DNA from: Thiomicrorhabdus chilensis DSM 12352
GTDB lineage: Bacteria; Pseudomonadota; Gammaproteobacteria; Thiomicrospirales; Thiomicrospiraceae
Direction: 5' to 3'
Length of the DNA stretch: 64,000 nt
NCBI RefSeq assembly: GCF_000483485.1
Contig: NZ_KI519609.1
Coordinates: forward strand, 1,765,460 to 1,829,459
Shown here: positions 38,595 to 46,232 of the stretch, piece after piece
Numbering within the stretch: the first letter of the stretch is position 1
Layout: every line of letters begins with the position of its first letter
The notes under the pieces: generated by a model
Told to the model about the DNA's origin: nothing
The model's input: the letters and a program-made list of their open reading frames with translations, nothing else
The model's database searches: none
Made by a program: the position numbers and the translations under genes

Positions 38595-39272
38595 ATGGCA
38601 CCAATAGACACTCTTAACAATGAGCGTTACGTTATCTATTATCGAGTATCGACAAAGAAGCAAGGAGACTCAGGACTTGGCTTAGATGCTCAAAAGAGAG
38701 ATGTAGAAATATATCTTAATAACTTCTGTAGTAAGTGTGAGGTCGTTACTGAGTTCACAGATATAGAGTCTGGCAAGGTGGATGCTAGACCAGAGCTAAT
38801 GAAGGCTATAGAAGTTGCCAAGAATCTAAAAGCGACACTCTTGGTCTCTAAGCTAGACCGATTGAGCCGTAAGGTCTCCTTTATTGCTTCACTGTTAGAA
38901 GACAAATCGCTCAACTTTAAGGTAGCTGTTATGCCTAATGCTGACAAGTTCCAACTGCATATCTATGCGGCTTTGGCTGAGCAAGAGAGAGACTTTATTA
39001 GTGCAAGAACGAAAGCGGCTTTAGCAGAGGCAAAAACTAGAGGCGTTAAGCTTGGAGGTCTACGAGATAAGACCAACGAAAGGAATAAAGCACGAGAGCG
39101 AAAAGCCATTGAAAACGCTCAGCAGTACAGAAGCATTATTGAGCCTTTAAGAGCCAAAGGAGCGAGCTTACAGGCAATCTCAGAAGCTTTAAATAAGGCT
39201 GGACTAACAACATCTAGGGGGAGTCAATTCAAGCCCATGACAGTTAAAAGAATCATTGAGAGACTAGCCTAA
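38595..39272 (+). CDS. Small serine recombinase (resolvase/invertase family)
   Basis: 225 residues. The resolvase catalytic domain has the YYRVST motif (nucleophile Ser19), KLDRLSR near residue 91 and a long helix with EQERDFISARTKAAL. A short HTH-type DNA-binding domain follows (SLQAISEALNKAGL, then KPMTVKRIIERLA). Resolvases of this size recombine directly repeated sites, invert segments or resolve dimers. Good ribosome site GGAG. Having it together with a tyrosine integrase in one 4.7-kb element is unusual. Confidence 0.85.
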   Translation: MAPIDTLNNERYVIYYRVSTKKQGDSGLGLDAQKRDVEIYLNNFCSKCEVVTEFTDIESGKVDARPELMKAIEVAKNLKATLLVSKLDRLSRKVSFIASLLEDKSLNFKVAVMPNADKFQLHIYAALAEQERDFISARTKAALAEAKTRGVKLGGLRDKTNERNKARERKAIENAQQYRSIIEPLRAKGASLQAISEALNKAGLTTSRGSQFKPMTVKRIIERLA

Positions 39273-39483
39273 ACACCCACAGACTGTTAGCTCTATGATT
39301 AGCACATGATAGCTGTTCTTGGTTAGGTTTTACGCACCAAGTCAACAAGTTAGAAATAGATAACATAGTCTGCTGTAAAACTCCTGAGTTTGAATTTATA
39401 GTAAACTCCTGTTTTTTTAAAGCATTATTAAGCCCTTCAGGCCACTTTTCCCTGCTACCCTTATCACCCCTATATGTTTTCAT
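39253..39483 (-). CDS. Doubtful small ORF inside the element (76 aa)
   Basis: An open frame starting MKTYRGDKGSREKWPEG, on the strand opposite to and overlapping the end of the serine recombinase by 20 bp. A Lys/Arg/Asn-rich composition and no recognisable domain. It is the only frame of size in the 412-bp gap from 39273 to 39684. Could be spurious. Confidence 0.25.
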   Translation of the reverse strand: MKTYRGDKGSREKWPEGLNNALKKQEFTINSNSGVLQQTMLSISNLLTWCVKPNQEQLSCANHRANSLWVFRLVSQ

Positions 39484-39684
39484 AAAAATCTCTTAGATAG
39501 TGTTCTAGCAGCCTGCCTGTTTTGGAAAATTATCCATATAAATCAACGTCTTAGAATTACCCCCCACTATAGGGGAGAAAGGTCTGGTTTTTATAGGACT
39601 CAATAAGAGAATTTAGAGACCAGTATTTCTATCCCTGCTATCAATTCAAAACCACTTAAGTAATAAATTGAAAAGGGAGAATTA
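39484..39684. other. Non-coding region upstream of the HTH gene
   Basis: No gene supported on either strand. It holds a short C4/G4 inverted repeat near 39561-39576, and the ribosome site AGGGAG (about 39674) of the HTH gene. Confidence 0.4.
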
Positions 39685-40026
39685 ATGATACTCAAAGATA
39701 TTGATATATATAGAAGGACGCCAACGCCTAAAGGGTGGAAAAGTAGAAAGCTAACCATTAGTGAGGAGGTGCTGAAGAAGATAATTGAAAGGCCAAGCAA
39801 ACAGGCTCAGACACAATTAGTTTTCATTTATAACAATGAGGCTTACTCACTAGCTGAAATTAAAGAAATACTAGCAATAGAAGATAAGCCCAGTAAATAC
39901 AGGAAGCACTCCAAAGAGAGCAAGCAACAAGCAATAAAGCTTAAAGAAAAGGGTTTTAGTTACTCGGAGATAGCAGATAGGACAGGCATTCCTAGAGGTA
40001 GTCTTAATTATCTATTTAAAAAGTAG
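39685..40026 (+). CDS. Helix-turn-helix protein of the element (113 aa)
   Basis: Basic protein with a C-terminal HTH (about 75-112: KQQAIKLKEKGFSYSEIADR, then a recognition-type helix RGSLNYLF), and a possible second helix pair (SLAEIKEILAIE) in the middle. It probably binds DNA as the element's regulator. GGGAG precedes the ATG. Candidate operators are the palindrome at 40111-40124 and the region before the integrase. Confidence 0.65.
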   Translation: MILKDIDIYRRTPTPKGWKSRKLTISEEVLKKIIERPSKQAQTQLVFIYNNEAYSLAEIKEILAIEDKPSKYRKHSKESKQQAIKLKEKGFSYSEIADRTGIPRGSLNYLFKK

Positions 40027-40110
40027 ACAGTCACTAATACTATCACCTGAGGAGGTGTCTAAAAAAAACCTACAGCCCTCTAAATATAAGGGTTTAAAAG
40101 TCCTTATTTC

Positions 40111-40124
40111 AGTCATTCATGACT
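40111..40124. promoter_or_regulatory. Short palindrome, operator candidate
   Basis: AGTCAT-TC-ATGACT in the gap between the HTH and ParB-like genes, about 90 bp upstream of the latter. The HTH protein encoded just upstream is a possible binder (inference). Confidence 0.4.
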
Positions 40125-40143
40125 AACTAATAACTAACAAGCG

Positions 40144-40195
40144 CACAGTAAGAATCCTAAAGATACAAGCCATATCTAATGGAGGATTTACTGTG
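40144..40195 (+). other. Long nested hairpin upstream of the ParB-like gene
   Basis: The outer arms CACAGTAAGAATCCT and AGGATTTACTGTG pair with one 2-nt bulge, and an inner stem AGATA/TATCT closes a 7-nt loop (CAAGCCA). The structure ends 16 nt before the ParB-like ATG, beside its ribosome site (AAGGAGAA). It has no T-run, so it is not a simple terminator. It may be a structured leader, an operator or a replication/partition site. Confidence 0.55.
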
Positions 40196-40211
40196 TGTGA
40201 AGGAGAATTAA

Positions 40212-41144
40212 ATGCAGAGTTTCAAACCAAAGTACAAGCACCGAGAGATTTCATTTGACCGTCTAATTGGAGACCTAAGAGAAGGAGCTAACCAAGTCAG
40301 AGATATAAGAGCCGACGGCTATAGAGCGTCAGCAATGAAGAGTCAAAGCCAAGAGCAAATAGAGGAACTCGTAAAGGCTCTTAAGAACGGAGCGGACAGC
40401 CTAGACGCCATCATTGTACACCTCCATGGAGACGAGTACGCTGAACTAAACTACTTGACCAAGAATACCAATAAACCGTACTTTCATGTCGTTGATGGTC
40501 ATCATAGATTAGCGGCTTATAGACAGGCTTATCAAAAAGGCATCCTAGTATCTAAGAGAGTCAAAGTGAAAGTACTCCAAGGCGCTTCAAGGACTCAAGC
40601 AAGGGAGCTAGCTAGAAGTATTAACCAAAAGTCACACATAAACATGTCGCAACCTCAAAAGATTCAGGAAGCTTGGTTAAGCTTTTGGAGGAACTGGGGG
40701 CGATTCTCAGAGATGAGCTGTAGAGAGATTGCTACTGAGATGGGTGGCATGATTGGTCACCAGACAGCGTGTAACATGAAGAACACAATTAAAGAAGCTC
40801 TCAATTCATCTGAAAAAGAGGACTTCATTGAGCAGTTAAATAGCAACAACCCTCAAGTTGAACCTTGGAGTATTTTCTCTAGGAAGTATAGCCCTGAAGC
40901 GAGTGAGCTAGACAGAGAAGAGCAGAAGATGAAAGCAGAAGTGAAGGTCGGGGAAAAGTTAAACAGGGTCGCTTATGGTAAAGACTGGGCGCTACTTGAT
41001 GATGTGCAAAAAGAGAAACTTATTTGTATTCTTCTTGGGGAGTCTTATGTACTCATTCCCACTGAACAGTATGAAGAAGCTAGCAAGGGAGAGAAGACTA
41101 GAGTTATCCGTAGTCCTACTCCTGAAAGCCTAGACGAGTGGTAA
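40212..41144 (+). CDS. ParB-like (ParB/Srx fold) protein
   Basis: 310 residues. The N-terminal half has the ParB/sulfiredoxin-type signature DGHHRLAAYRQAY at 95-107 and the QKSHINMSQPQKIQ segment that follows in ParB-like proteins; the middle carries a possible HTH (MSCREIATEMGGMIGHQTACN). The C-terminal third is charged. It could be a DNA-binding partition-like factor, a nuclease-like or nucleotide-binding switch of the element; no ParA is present. Good ribosome site. Codon use is AT-rich like the rest of the element. Confidence 0.7.
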   Translation: MQSFKPKYKHREISFDRLIGDLREGANQVRDIRADGYRASAMKSQSQEQIEELVKALKNGADSLDAIIVHLHGDEYAELNYLTKNTNKPYFHVVDGHHRLAAYRQAYQKGILVSKRVKVKVLQGASRTQARELARSINQKSHINMSQPQKIQEAWLSFWRNWGRFSEMSCREIATEMGGMIGHQTACNMKNTIKEALNSSEKEDFIEQLNSNNPQVEPWSIFSRKYSPEASELDREEQKMKAEVKVGEKLNRVAYGKDWALLDDVQKEKLICILLGESYVLIPTEQYEEASKGEKTRVIRSPTPESLDEW

Positions 41145-41404
41145 GGAGTCATGGAGGTCTAAAAGTGACAAAAAGGTTTGACTTATAGTTTACTTGTATT
41201 TACTTGTATATCATATAGTTATAGCCTTTTTGTCTATCCTTTAGGTGTCCATGATGGACATTACAGGTAGACGCATGCTGTAGGTGCATATCAATTAATA
41301 AATTAGCCTAGCAACACCTAGTTACAACCTAGTTACAACCTAGTTACAATGAAAAACAAAGGGAGAGGTAAGTATATGTTTTTAAAGCAATTTAGAAAAG
41401 AAAA
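41145..41404. other. Repeat-rich non-coding right end of the element
   Basis: 260 bp without a supported gene. GACAAAAAGG (41167-41176) and CCTTTTTGTC (41225-41234) form an inverted repeat around two tandem TTACTTGTAT copies (41190-41199, 41200-41209). A palindrome TGTCCAT-G-ATGGACA follows at 41246-41260, then three integrase-type iterons (41316-41348) and the attachment site. The density of repeats suggests a recombination or replication control region. Confidence 0.6.
41316..41348 (+). repeat. Three 11-bp iterons, right end (likely integrase arm sites)
   Basis: Three perfect tandem ACCTAGTTACA copies, the same sequence and orientation as the two at 36785-36806, located 54 bp inside the right attachment site. 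Confidence 0.65.
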
Positions 41405-41427
41405 TGGTCGGAGTGACAGGATTTGAA
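41402..41427. repeat. Right attachment site copy within tRNA-Pro
   Basis: The 26-bp copy covering the 3' end of tRNA-Pro and three bases beyond CCA. Identical to 36696-36721. Confidence 0.88.
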
Positions 41428-41481
41428 CCTGCGACCACTTGTCCCCCAGACAAGTGCGCTACCAAGCTGCGCTACACCCCG
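41405..41481 (-). tRNA. tRNA-Pro (anticodon GGG)
   Basis: 77 nt including an encoded CCA. Acceptor stem CGGGGTG/CACTCCG (one G-U pair), D-arm GTAGCGCAGC, anticodon stem CTTGT/ACAAG with loop CTGGGGG (anticodon GGG), T-arm with GGTTCAAATCC. It decodes CCC/CCU. Its 3' end is the attachment site of the integrative element; the gene stays intact after insertion. Confidence 0.97.
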
Positions 41482-41525
41482 ATTTGTAGAAGGTGAATTA
41501 TAGGGCCTTTGACGAACAAATCAAC

Positions 41526-41542
41526 CAGGCCTGCTCATTTTC
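41526..41542. repeat. CAGGCCTG repeat copy with CATTTTC tail
   Basis: CAGGCCTGCTCATTTTC in the gap between tRNA-Pro and the efflux lipoprotein gene. It matches the half-motif CAGGCCTGYYCATTTT of the palindrome family, without a complementary left arm. It lies about 60 bp past the efflux lipoprotein stop. Confidence 0.6.
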
Positions 41543-41605
41543 ATAAGAAATTTTTAAGCAACCTGATTGATTATCCCCTCTCAAGAGGCCGTCAAAGCCT
41601 TGAGT

Positions 41606-43069
41606 TTATTCGGCCTTTGCTTGCCAGTCTCCGCCCAAGGCTTTATAGAGGTTCACCAAAGCCGTGGCGTGATTGAGTTTCATATTGACCTGCGCCAATT
41701 CGGCATTGAAGAGGTTACGTTGTGCGTCCAGAACCTCCAGATAACTGGAGTAACCGGCATCGAAACGATCCTGGGCCAAATTCAACGTCTGGTAGAGTGC
41801 CGATACCTGACGCTGCTGCGCTTCCAGCTGCTTTTGGCTGCTTTCAAACTGAGTGGTGGCATCCAACACTTCTTGGAAGGCGACGCGCACTGTTTGCCGA
41901 TAATCAATCAACATCGCCTGCTGTTCAGCCTCGGTGATTTTAACCTCAGAACGACGGCGATCGTAATCGAAAACCGGTGCATTGATATTGGCCGCGGCGT
42001 TCCAGCCGATAGCATCTTCTTCAAAAAGACGACTCAACGACTCACTCTGAAAACCGAGCAGGCCTGTCAGACTGATCTTTGGAAACAAGGCGGCCTTGGC
42101 CAACCCGATATTGGCATTGGCGGCAATCAATCTCTGCTCGGCTGCCTGAATGTCAGGGCGACGATTCAGCAGATCTGACGGCAAGTTTTTGGGGATTGGC
42201 AGAGTATTCACATCTGTTAGCGCTGACACCGACAAAGGTGCCTGGCTCGCCAATGCCAGCAGCGCCTTCGGTGAACGGCCAATCAGTACGGCCAGTGCAT
42301 TTTGCTGCAGAGCTCTTTGCTCTTCAAGTTGATGCAAGGCGATTTGCACGGAGGCCAATTCGGACTCGGCTTGATAGACTGTCAATGGCGTGACACTGCC
42401 GTATTCCAGCTGGGTTTGACGCAATTCCAAGGTTTCTTGACGCGACTTCACCGTATTTTTGGCCAATGCCAAGTTCTGATTCAACGCCATCAAATTCAGG
42501 TAGGCGTTTGCAACGGCGGCCTTAATACTCAAGGCCAAACTTTGCTGGTCGGCTTGAGTGGCTTTAAAAGTCGCCTCTGACTGTTTAATGGATGCCTCGA
42601 CTCTACCCCAAAGATCAACTTCATAACTCAACAGGGCGCCCAATGAAAAGTCGCCAAAGGTATCACCTTGCCCGGCTGGATAAGCTTCGTCACTGCTTTG
42701 CGTTCTGGCCAAACCACCCGTCAGATTCAATTCAGGAAACCGTCCGGCCTGGCTCTGGCGCAACAATGCGCGGGCTTGAGTCAGACGAACCTGAGCCAAA
42801 GCCATATCACGGTTGTATTGCAAAGCTTCGTTTATCAGCTGATTGAGCGTTTCATCGCCGGAAAGCCGCTGCCACCAAAGTGATTCTTCAAGCGGCACAG
42901 TTTCAACTTTTTGCAGGTTTTGAACTTGCCAGGTTTCCGGCAAGTCGGTCTGTGGTTTCTCATAGACCGGAACCTGACTGCATCCCAGCAACAGCACAGC
43001 GGGAATCAAAGTGGCCAAAGGTTTCAACCGACCTAACCTACTGAGTTTATTGACAAATTGAACGGTCAT
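41606..43069 (-). CDS. Outer-membrane efflux lipoprotein (TolC/OprM-NodT family)
   Basis: 487 residues. Signal peptide with lipobox LLLGC (about Cys30), then two OEP repeats of long alpha-helices and beta strands, with the signature ELNLTGGLARTQ and the repeat SKISLTGLLGFQS-like KISLTGLLGF. It is the outer-membrane channel of the RND pump; its ATG overlaps the pump gene's stop by 4 nt. Confidence 0.92.
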   Translation of the reverse strand: MTVQFVNKLSRLGRLKPLATLIPAVLLLGCSQVPVYEKPQTDLPETWQVQNLQKVETVPLEESLWWQRLSGDETLNQLINEALQYNRDMALAQVRLTQARALLRQSQAGRFPELNLTGGLARTQSSDEAYPAGQGDTFGDFSLGALLSYEVDLWGRVEASIKQSEATFKATQADQQSLALSIKAAVANAYLNLMALNQNLALAKNTVKSRQETLELRQTQLEYGSVTPLTVYQAESELASVQIALHQLEEQRALQQNALAVLIGRSPKALLALASQAPLSVSALTDVNTLPIPKNLPSDLLNRRPDIQAAEQRLIAANANIGLAKAALFPKISLTGLLGFQSESLSRLFEEDAIGWNAAANINAPVFDYDRRRSEVKITEAEQQAMLIDYRQTVRVAFQEVLDATTQFESSQKQLEAQQRQVSALYQTLNLAQDRFDAGYSSYLEVLDAQRNLFNAELAQVNMKLNHATALVNLYKALGGDWQAKAE

Positions 43070-46000
43070 TTCCCCACCTCCTGAGTGTTAGACGGTGTTT
43101 TACGGTGGCCACTTAACCTTTCCGAAAACTCCGCGATCCAGCGGAAAAACATCGGCACAAATAACGGTGCCAACAAGGTCGCAGCGAGCATGCCGCCCAC
43201 CAATCCGGTTCCCACCGAAACACGCGCCGCGGCCCCCGCGCCGGTGCTTAACATCAATGGCACCGCCGCGATGGTAAAGGCCAAAGAGGTCATGACAATC
43301 GGACGGAAACGTAATCGTGCGGCATATTCGGCCGCCTCGGCCAAAGGCACACCTTGCTTACGCTGCTGCATGGCCACCTCCACAATCAAAATGGCATTCT
43401 TGGCCGACAGACCAATCAGCGTCAGCAGCCCGAGTTCAAAGTAGATATCATTGCTTAAACCGCCGAGCCAGACGGCGACCGAGGCACCCAATACCGCAAA
43501 CGGCACGGCGGTGATGACCGCCAGAGGAATCGACCAGCGTTCATACTGCGCCGCCAAAATCAAAAACACGAACAGCAAGCCAAACAGGAAAGCCTGATTT
43601 CCGGCACTGGCCGATTGCTTCTGTTGATAGGCTTCACCGACCCAGCCCAAAGAGTAACCTTCCGGCAACACTTCGGCGGCCACTTCTTCAAACGCGGCCA
43701 AGGCTTGCCCCGAACTGTAACCCGGAGCCGGCTCACCCATCAGCTTGGCTGCCGGGAACAGATTGAATCGGTCGACCACATCGGCTCCGGTCAAACGTTT
43801 AAAAGTCACCAGACTGCTTAAGGCGATCATCTCGCCGGTCTGTGAACGCACAAACACCTGGGACAGGTCTTCGGGTTTTTCACGATAATCGGCTTCGGAC
43901 TGCAAGTTGACCTTATAGGTACGCCCATACAGATTGAAATCGTTTACATATAAGCTCCCAAAGGTGGCCTGCATGGCCGCAAAAACCTCTTTGGCCGAGA
44001 CTTGCATGCTTTGCGCCTTTTCTCGATCCAGCAACACCTCGTATTGCGGCACCTTGGTGGAGAAGGTGGTGCGTACCTGATTCAGTTCCGGGCGCGCCAC
44101 CGCTTTGGCGATCAACTCATCGGTGACTTTACTCAAGGCCAACGAACCTTGCCCGGTGCGGTTTTGCAGATAGGCTTCAAATCCACCGGTCATGCTCATG
44201 CCCATAATGGTCGGCATGCCGATCGGAATACTGAAGGCATCCGGCACCGCCATTAACTGCCCGAACAACTGCCCGACGATGGCATCGGAAGAAAGTTCTG
44301 CCGACTCACGCTCATCCCAATGTTTCAATTTGACGAAGGCAACCGCCGAATCGGTTTTTTCGGTAAAGGTCTGCAAATCAAAACCGGCAAAACTGATGGA
44401 GTGCTCCACGCCAGGATGTGCCAATAAAGTATCGCTGACTTGGTCACGCACCACCTCCATTCTCGACAAAGAAGAAGCAGGTGGCAGATAACTCAATACA
44501 AACAGCGTACCTTTATCTTCCTGCGGCAACAGACTTTTGGGCAAGTGGTTCAAGGATTGATAAGTCAGCGCCAACAATCCGCCAAACAGCAACACACTTA
44601 ACAGGCTGTAACGCATTAACGTTCTGACACCACGACTGAAGCCCGAGGTCAACCATTCAAAGAAACGGTTGAATAAACGGAAAAATGCCCCCTGTTGACC
44701 ATGCTCGGGTTTGAGCATATTGGCACATAAAGCCGGCGTCAGCGTCAAGGCAACGATACCGGAGATGGTCACCGAAATGACGATGGTGATTGCAAACTGC
44801 TTGTACATCTGCCCGGTTAGGCCGCCAATAAAGGCCACCGGCAGGAACACGGCCGCCAACACCAAGACGATGGCAATGATCGGGCCGGTGATTTCGTTCA
44901 TGGCTTTGATGGTCGCTTCGCGTGCGGAAAGTTGGTAGGTGCGCATGATGCGCTCCACATTCTCGACCACGATGATCGCATCGTCGACTACGATACCGAT
45001 GGCGAGAATCATCCCGAACAGGGTCAGCTGGTTGATCGAGAAACCAAGCAGATACATGCCCACAAACGTCCCGATGATGGAAACCGGAATCGCCAATACA
45101 GGAATCAAAGTCGCTCGCAAGTTTTGAAGGAATAGAAACACTACCAGCACCACCAGCACCAAGGCTTCCAACAAAGTGTAAATGACTTTGTTGATGGATA
45201 GCTCAACAAACTCGGTGGTGTCGTAAGGCACGGCATAAGCCAACCCTTTGGGGAACTTGGCGGCCAACTCTTCGAGTTTGGCATCAATCAGCTTAGACGT
45301 TTCCAGGGCATTGGCGCCAGGCTGTAAAAACACACCCATCGGCACCGTGGGCTGGCCGTCATAGGTGGCGTTGAAATTATAGGCTTGTGCACCCAGTTCG
45401 ACCCTAGCGACATCCTTCAGACGCAACATGGCGCCATCGGATTCGGCTCTGAGAATAATGTCCTCAAATTGACTGGCATCGGACAAACGCCCTTCTGTCG
45501 TGACCGTATAGGTAAAGGCCTGAGGCTGTGCCATCGGTTCCTGGCCGAAACGCCCGGCGGCAAATTGCGAGTTTTGTGCTTTGATGGCATTGGAAATATC
45601 ATTTGGAGTCAACTGATATTTGGCCAGCTTATTCGGATCCAGCCAGATGCGCATCGAATAATCTTTAGCACCAAATTGCCTCACTTCACCGACACCGGGA
45701 ATTCGTGTCAGGTCGTCCAAGACATTGATCAAACCGTAGTTGGCGATAAACACCGTATCCAAACTGGCATCATCGGAATAAAGAGAGATGACCTTAAGAA
45801 TGCTCGACGACTTCTTGTTAACATTGACACCCAACTGCTGCACTTCGGCGGGCAATCGGCTCAGCGCCCCCTGAACCTTGTTGTTGACGTTGATATTCGC
45901 CTGGTCGATGTCCGTGCCAATGTCAAACGTCACCGTCAGGGTCAAGGTACCGGACGAAGAGGTGACACTGTTGATATAGAGCATGTCGTCAATCCCATTG

Positions 46001-46209
46001 ATTGCCTGCTCAAGCGGGGCCGCCACTGTATCGGCGATCGTCTCGGCACTGGCACCGGGATAGGTTGCCACCACCGCGACTTGCGGCGGAACGATTTCAG
46101 GGTATTCTGAAACCGGCAGAGACTTCATGCCCAGATAACCGGCAATCACGATAATCAATGAAAACACCGTGGCCAATACCGGTCGGTCTATAAAAAATCT
46201 CGAAAACAT
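43066..46209 (-). CDS. RND multidrug efflux pump, HAE1 (AcrB) family
   Basis: 1047 residues, typical of AcrB/MexB. N-terminal MFSRFFIDRPVLATVFSLII, the GAGATIADTV-type porter region (YPGASAETIADTV), GIVVDDAIIVVENVERIM with the proton-relay Asp pair, and the C-terminal SAKNAILIVEVA block. It exports drugs, detergents or metabolites using the proton gradient. Middle gene of a three-gene operon. Confidence 0.96.
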   Translation of the reverse strand: MFSRFFIDRPVLATVFSLIIVIAGYLGMKSLPVSEYPEIVPPQVAVVATYPGASAETIADTVAAPLEQAINGIDDMLYINSVTSSSGTLTLTVTFDIGTDIDQANINVNNKVQGALSRLPAEVQQLGVNVNKKSSSILKVISLYSDDASLDTVFIANYGLINVLDDLTRIPGVGEVRQFGAKDYSMRIWLDPNKLAKYQLTPNDISNAIKAQNSQFAAGRFGQEPMAQPQAFTYTVTTEGRLSDASQFEDIILRAESDGAMLRLKDVARVELGAQAYNFNATYDGQPTVPMGVFLQPGANALETSKLIDAKLEELAAKFPKGLAYAVPYDTTEFVELSINKVIYTLLEALVLVVLVVFLFLQNLRATLIPVLAIPVSIIGTFVGMYLLGFSINQLTLFGMILAIGIVVDDAIIVVENVERIMRTYQLSAREATIKAMNEITGPIIAIVLVLAAVFLPVAFIGGLTGQMYKQFAITIVISVTISGIVALTLTPALCANMLKPEHGQQGAFFRLFNRFFEWLTSGFSRGVRTLMRYSLLSVLLFGGLLALTYQSLNHLPKSLLPQEDKGTLFVLSYLPPASSLSRMEVVRDQVSDTLLAHPGVEHSISFAGFDLQTFTEKTDSAVAFVKLKHWDERESAELSSDAIVGQLFGQLMAVPDAFSIPIGMPTIMGMSMTGGFEAYLQNRTGQGSLALSKVTDELIAKAVARPELNQVRTTFSTKVPQYEVLLDREKAQSMQVSAKEVFAAMQATFGSLYVNDFNLYGRTYKVNLQSEADYREKPEDLSQVFVRSQTGEMIALSSLVTFKRLTGADVVDRFNLFPAAKLMGEPAPGYSSGQALAAFEEVAAEVLPEGYSLGWVGEAYQQKQSASAGNQAFLFGLLFVFLILAAQYERWSIPLAVITAVPFAVLGASVAVWLGGLSNDIYFELGLLTLIGLSAKNAILIVEVAMQQRKQGVPLAEAAEYAARLRFRPIVMTSLAFTIAAVPLMLSTGAGAAARVSVGTGLVGGMLAATLLAPLFVPMFFRWIAEFSERLSGHRKTPSNTQEVGK

Positions 46210-46232
46210 AAATGATCCTTTTCAGTTGGGCG

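Larger units (their letters stand above)
36696..41427. mobile_element. Integrative element at tRNA-Pro, about 4.7 kb
   Basis: A 26-bp perfect direct repeat (36696-36721 and 41402-41427) bounds a visibly AT-richer segment with different codon use from its neighbours. The right copy is the 3' end of the intact tRNA-Pro gene. Inside are a tyrosine recombinase next to the left end, a small lipoprotein gene, a serine recombinase, an HTH protein and a ParB-like protein, plus iterons of ACCTAGTTACA at both ends. No structural phage, conjugation, toxin or resistance genes are seen. The integrase is next to the partial copy, distal from the tRNA, which is less common. Likely a small integrative or satellite element; its mobility needs are unknown. 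Confidence 0.88.

Noticed and set aside
39600-39800. 66-codon hydrophobic frame on the minus strand in the element
   Set aside because: It overlaps the start of the HTH gene, which has a good ribosome site, and lacks one itself.
36785-41348. The ACCTAGTTACA repeats as a CRISPR-like array
   Set aside because: Copies are tandem with no spacers, only 11 bp and at two ends of an element, so arm-type recombinase sites fit better.
41349-41426. Short frame MKNKGRGKYMFLKQFRKEN that runs into the tRNA-Pro region
   Set aside because: Only 25 codons, no ribosome site, and it overlaps the iteron and attachment site; more likely chance in AT-rich DNA.
45385-46110. 241-codon frame on the plus strand inside the RND pump gene
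   Set aside because: Shadow of the conserved AcrB-type gene; no domain and no support from context.
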